DNA of 64,000 nt from Primula veris. Its lineage: Eukaryota > Streptophyta > Magnoliopsida > Ericales > Primulaceae. Under the pieces are notes generated by a model. It was not told where the DNA came from. It saw only the letters and a program-made list of their open reading frames with translations, and did not search any database. Below, piece by piece: positions 60,201 through 64,000 of the stretch. Each line of letters starts with the position of its first letter. The first letter of the stretch is position 1. Made by a program: the position numbers and the translations under genes. Location of the stretch: NCBI GenBank assembly GCA_963682055.1, contig OY821748.1, positions 1,245,001 through 1,309,000 on the forward strand. The letters run 5' to 3'.

Positions 60201-62027
60201 TCATTTAAGGCACGTATAGTCCCACCAAATCCCATGCTTACCTGCCTTGGAGTACACAGAGATTTGCAAATACAAGTTTAGGAGCTAGAATTTCAAGTCT
60301 AACGAGTGACTCAGGGAAAATAAAAACAACAAAGAGGAAGGACTTATGTTACATTGATAACTTAAAAACAGGCCCTATGGAAGGGTAAATGAGATATTAA
60401 GTATATCTTGTTGAGAATAAACAGATCCACTTTAATTTCCTAGCACTTACTTGCCAAATGGAAGAGGAGGAGGAGGGGAGTGGGGGTTGGTTAAGAGGCT
60501 ATATCAAGTTTGAAAGGAATAAAAGTAATTTGGAGATAAAAGTTTAAAGCTCTAGATCACAGGCTAAAGACAAGTCAAGGGAATGACAAAAGTGTAATAG
60601 AAGCCTTAGCACTTACTCAAAAAATCTATGTATTACCATATAAATATATATTTCCCTTTTCTAGGTCATCATTAAGAAAATGAATAAATAAGAACTAATT
60701 CAACATCTAGTAATTAAATTTAATAACTGAGAATATATATGTTAATCCAATTACATTGACAACGAAGGAAATATTATACAATTTCCTGTAAATCGATCCT
60801 TGTGCATCTTACATGAAATATAACATAGAGAGAGAGAGAGGGTGTGTGTACATGATGTCGGCAAAACTCTAGGCATCTACACACAAAAAAATATGTTTCT
60901 ATTGGTCACTGTATAATGTTCTTCCTTATTCCGTAATCACTAAAAAAAACTAATGAGTACAAATATCCACATTAAATAATTTAAAAAAATCCACATTTAG
61001 TAAGGCGATTCTGATATCAGTTCAGTGGCATTAAGTTTATATAAGACAACTAATAGAATTCAATCTCAAGACCAAATCTTCAACGGTTGTATGTAAATAT
61101 ACAATGTAACTAAACCTCTAACAAGTAACAACCCGAAATAGAATTACTTAATCCAAGTACAACTTATAAGATTTCTTCTTTAACTGCTTACCCAAAAAGT
61201 AATAAAATTAGCTGGATTTAGTTTCAAGTCAACGCCCAGAGATACCGAGAAGATAACTAGAAACAATTCACCCCAATATCAGACCTTATGCGTGTCCACT
61301 GAAAAGGAGGATATAACCTAAACCTTTTTCTGTCAACCTCTTCAAGCTTTTCCGTTTTATTTCTAATCAACTCTATAGCAATGAAACAGCTTTGAAAAAC
61401 ATCTATAAAGATAACGATCCAGAAAACAACTTAACCCTAATATCAGATTTTATCACGCTTATATCCAGACACCTCCGATTTAACATCTAGTAATAGTGTA
61501 ATACAATTTTCAGATAATCCGTACAAACATAAAGTCAAAAACTTTTATCTAATAATTATCCATAAAATTCTAAGCAAATCGCTTCTCTTCAATATCAAGT
61601 AAAATGATTTCCCCAAAAACACTAAAAACCCCATCCTCAACGCGCACACACTCGCATCTTTTGATTGATTACTGATAAATATGAAGGCATAAGCTCCAAT
61701 TTAGCATCTAAACATAAAATAGTCATAAAATCAGTACAAATATAAAGTATAAAACTCCTATCTATTAATTAGCGATAATAAACATTTATAGATAGATAGA
61801 TAGGGGAGTACGGTGAAGTCGATGCCGGGATGATCGGAGCCCCAAAAGATATCATGATCGACGACTACGAAGTTACCGGAAACAGTATCACCCTCGTAAA
61901 TTACGTATTCGTAAACGCACTCAATATCATTCACCGTAACTGATAACGCGGTTAACTCGGTTATTAAGCTCAAAAGGATTATACCTATTAGCGCTATTGC
62001 TGTGGTTTTCTCTCCTATTTTCTCCAT
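57269..62027 (-). CDS. p24-family (emp24/gp25L, GOLD domain) cargo receptor, p24-beta3-like
   Basis: Four exons: 61812-62027, 58826-59012, 58293-58400, 57269-57402. Phases agree and the product is 214 residues. p24 proteins are type I membrane proteins of COPI and COPII vesicles that cycle between ER and Golgi and select cargo. A signal peptide covers about residues 1-29. The GOLD domain (about 30-125) has the conserved pair C37 and C105, with YEGDTVSGNFVVVDHDIFWG, KFEFKAPRSGMYKFCFHNP and SFHIHVGHIPSEHD. A coiled coil follows (VKIAELREALESITAEQKYL), then RDTRHRHTNESTRKR. One membrane span lies at about 179-201, with a short cytosolic tail ending VAYGRV, which lacks a KKXX signal. It matches Arabidopsis p24-beta3 (At3g22845) closely from memory. 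Intron 1 is about 2.8 kb. Confidence 0.94.
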
Positions 62028-62220
62028 TTTTTTGCTTGTGGAGCTTTTAATTGTCTAAATCTAATGCTAGAGAGAGAGAGAGAGATTTTGCTAATTAATG
62101 AAGAAAAGAAAGAAAGTAAACGCCATTATTTTCCACGACTCGTAAATAATTAAATACTTTTTTATTCGGATCGGGTCGGGCATCGGGGTTCGGGTTAAAA
62201 ACCGTCAAAGACCTTTTATG
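62028..62220. promoter_or_regulatory. promoter and 5' leader region of the p24 gene
   Basis: On the coding strand there is a (CT)n run at 62072-62085 close to the ATG, a common feature of plant 5' leaders. No clear TATA box. The cloverleaf MITE copy B begins at 62221, so it sits within 200 bp of the start codon and may be within or next to the promoter. Confidence 0.4.
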
Positions 62221-62369
62221 GGAAGCAGAGTAGCTCATTCTGAGTCAGAGTTACTCTGCTTCCCCCAACCATTGGATCTGTATTTTATCAATACTGTATT
62301 GATAAAATAACAGATCCAATGGTCTAGGAAGCAGAGTAACCCTGACTCAGAGTCAGGTACTCTGCCTCC
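62221..62369. mobile_element. cloverleaf MITE, copy B (Mutator-type)
   Basis: 149 bp with ends GGAAGCAGAGTA and TACTCTGCCTCC. The left arm (62221-62263) and right arm each fold on themselves. The middle holds a long hairpin from CCATTGGATCTGTATTTTAT to its complement near 62321. Flanking 9-mers CCTTTTATG and TTTTTTATG agree at 7 of 9. Confidence 0.85.
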
Positions 62370-62439
62370 TTTTTTATGTCGTGTTTGGTTAAATACAGAA
62401 GCAGTTGAACTCGATCCCGCTTTTGGAAACAAAATTGTA

Positions 62440-62619
62440 CTCCCTCCGTTTCTTAAGAAAACACGTGTTAATTTGACATGTAAAATTCTTATATCTAGAT
62501 TGCTCAAAAAAAAATTAAAAGTTAATTATTAGTTCATGATTAAAAATGTACTGTACGTCAAAATTTTCATTTCATCAATCAATTAAGCCTTCAGATTTTT
62601 ATTAAGGGAACGAGTTGAG
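62440..62619. mobile_element. Stowaway MITE
   Basis: CTCCCTCCGTTTCTTAAG follows TA (62438-62439), and the right end TTAAGGGAACGAGTTGAG precedes TA (62620-62621). 180 bp, inserted between cloverleaf MITE copies B and C. Confidence 0.8.
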
Positions 62620-62737
62620 TATTCAACTTGGTCAACCTGATCCGATGTGTCATGTGTCCAATGTTAATTTTTTTAATAAACATTTGAAAGAAACATTGCC
62701 AAATAATACGAAAACAAATAAACAATGGGTGGATGAG

Positions 62738-62886
62738 GTAAGCAGCGTACCTGACTCAAGAGTCAGGGTTACTCAGCTTCTGAACCATTGTATATTGCTA
62801 TAGTTAAAATATGAAATGTACTGTAGCAATATCCAATGGCTGTGGACTCTGAGTCATTCTGACTCAGAGTCACAGACGCTACTTCC
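62738..62886. mobile_element. cloverleaf MITE, copy C (Mutator-type)
   Basis: 149 bp between perfect 9-bp repeats GTGGATGAG (62729-62737 and 62887-62895). Left arm GTAAGCAGCGTACCTGACTC...GAGTCAGGGTTACTC; centre CCATTGTATATTGC...GCAATATCCAATGG; right arm ACTCTGAGTCA...TGACTCAGAGT. The most diverged of the three copies. Confidence 0.85.
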
Positions 62887-62895
62887 GTGGATGAG

Positions 62896-63522
62896 TTGGT
62901 AAAGTTTAAAAAAATGTATATATTTAATAGAACTTTCTTTCTTACTGGTTTGCAATTTTGTAGTGCTTCATATTAAATAGTCTTTATGTTGCTTTTGGGT
63001 GCACATTTGATCAGATTTGTAAGGTCATGTTTTTGTCATTTTATCGGTTTTTTTTTATATATATTTGTAAAAATAAAATCGATTTTTTTTTCTTCTTAAA
63101 TCAACGTTTTATTTTATTTTTAAAGTCTTTGCTCAGAAAAATCTGTAAAATTTGGGTTTTTATATTTTTTTGATATTTATTGTTTGTTTTGGCAATTTAC
63201 AATGTGGTAATATTAAAATTCTGCTCCGACTTAAATTCCCTTATATCCACCAATCGCAACTAGCGTGACTGGCCTTCAAAGTACCGCACTGTGAGAATTT
63301 ACAGTGTCTTACTGAAATCATTCACATTGAAGGAGTAACGTTGTATACATTTCCAGGAGCAAAGTTCTTATTTTTAACTAGGTAATCTCACATTTATCTA
63401 TACAGAGAAGGCCGTTTGCAGTCCCAAGACATGTACTATAAACAAAAGAATGAGAAGACGACTTTTTTCCTACAGCTTATATACATATACATATTCACCG
63501 AGAATCATGAATATAGCGCATT
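62896..63522. other. intergenic, no gene recognised
   Basis: AT-rich sequence between the MITE cluster and the possible terminal exon of the next gene. It may include that gene's 3' untranslated region. Confidence 0.4.
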
Positions 63523-63600
63523 TTAGAGTTCAACTTGAATGTCATGACCTTTTTGAAGCTTGCCGGCTTCTTCATCATCTTCTTCTTCTTCATAATTTAG
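63523..63600 (-). CDS. possible last exon of a minus-strand gene running off the window (partial)
   Basis: On the minus strand an acceptor (TAAACAG) at 63601-63607 is followed by 25 in-frame codons and TAA. They start LNYEEEEDDEEAGKL and end HDIQVEL. The acidic, non-repetitive end reads like protein and the splice signal is good. I do not recognise the family and cannot find the preceding exon with confidence in 63601-64000. Confidence 0.35.
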   Translation of the reverse strand, partial: LNYEEEEDDEEAGKLQKGHDIQVEL

Positions 63601-64000
63601 CTGTTTACAGAAATTAGATTAATCACATCTTACTATTGAAAATGTAAAATTGAGTTATGCCACGAAAATAAATAATTGAAGACAAACTAGAGACAGTCTC
63701 GACACACTCCAAAAGTATCAAAAGTATCCTACATAAATTGAGGCGATATCTACTCTTTAAACATGCATACTTGGTACATATAAATCCCATAAAGACATTT
63801 AGTTTTATGAACAAAAGAAGTTCAACATAAGCCATACACTGGAGTACCGGATCAATACGTAAACAAAGACAAGTAACAAGTATGGACTACTATGAAATAT
63901 GAGAGGACTAGACAAATTAAATACAATCATAATCATATAGATGTCTGGAATTACGGGAAAATAACGAAGATACACAAACTTCAAGCATTGGACAGCCAGT
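63601..64000. other. probable intron or intergenic, window edge
   Basis: If the preceding exon call is right, this is intron sequence of that gene. No second exon can be supported before the window ends. Confidence 0.3.

Noticed and set aside
1..64000. CRISPR arrays, bacterial operons, rRNA genes or intact tRNA genes
   Set aside because: None seen on either strand; spliced genes, plant families and LTR elements show a plant nuclear context.

Overview
This is nuclear DNA from a flowering plant, most likely a eudicot. It is AT-rich and gene-poor, with plant-type GT-AG introns, plant-specific protein families (a KCS elongase, a PAM68-like plastid protein, an LRR/EDR1-type kinase), a Ty3/gypsy chromovirus, and Stowaway, hAT-like and Mutator-like MITEs. 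The species cannot be fixed from the sequence. All exon joins are my own reading of splice signals and reading frame; no transcript evidence was available.

Layout. 1-4.4 kb: a two-exon 3-ketoacyl-CoA synthase (+). 4.4-8.4 kb: intergenic, with a perfect 136-bp tandem duplication and DNA-transposon debris. 8383-17195: a complete, apparently very young Tekay-like LTR retrotransposon with matching LTRs, a GTTAT target duplication and uninterrupted coding capacity. 17.2-24.8 kb: MITEs, a foldback element, and a single-exon PAM68-like gene (-). 24.9-26.7 kb: a four-exon calmodulin-like gene (+). 26.7-36.4 kb: no convincing gene; MITEs and microsatellites. 36.5-37.0 kb: a secreted Ole e 1-domain protein (-). 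37.8-47.9 kb: an 11-exon LRR + EDR1-like + Raf-type kinase gene (-), whose first intron holds about six decayed tandem copies of its own exon 1 end. 49.4-54.2 kb: a four-exon 'aluminium-induced' YGL/LRDR protein (-). 57.3-62.0 kb: a four-exon p24-beta/GOLD cargo receptor (-). 63.5-64 kb: a possible last exon of another minus-strand gene.

The genes do not form a pathway. Gene order does look conserved: from memory, the KCS2-like gene and the LRR-Raf kinase are neighbours in Arabidopsis (At1g04210/At1g04220), and so are the p24-beta3 and YGL/LRDR genes (At3g22845/At3g22850).

Most notable: (1) an intron-like 167-bp segment lies exactly at the Gag/protease junction of the retrotransposon, and its removal restores one in-frame polyprotein; (2) three copies of a 139-149-bp Mutator-type MITE, each able to fold as a three-stem cloverleaf, flank the p24 gene with 9-bp target duplications; (3) a coding exon end plus intron start is amplified in tandem inside the LRR-kinase gene; (4) EF-hand 3 of the calmodulin-like protein has lost its position-12 glutamate.
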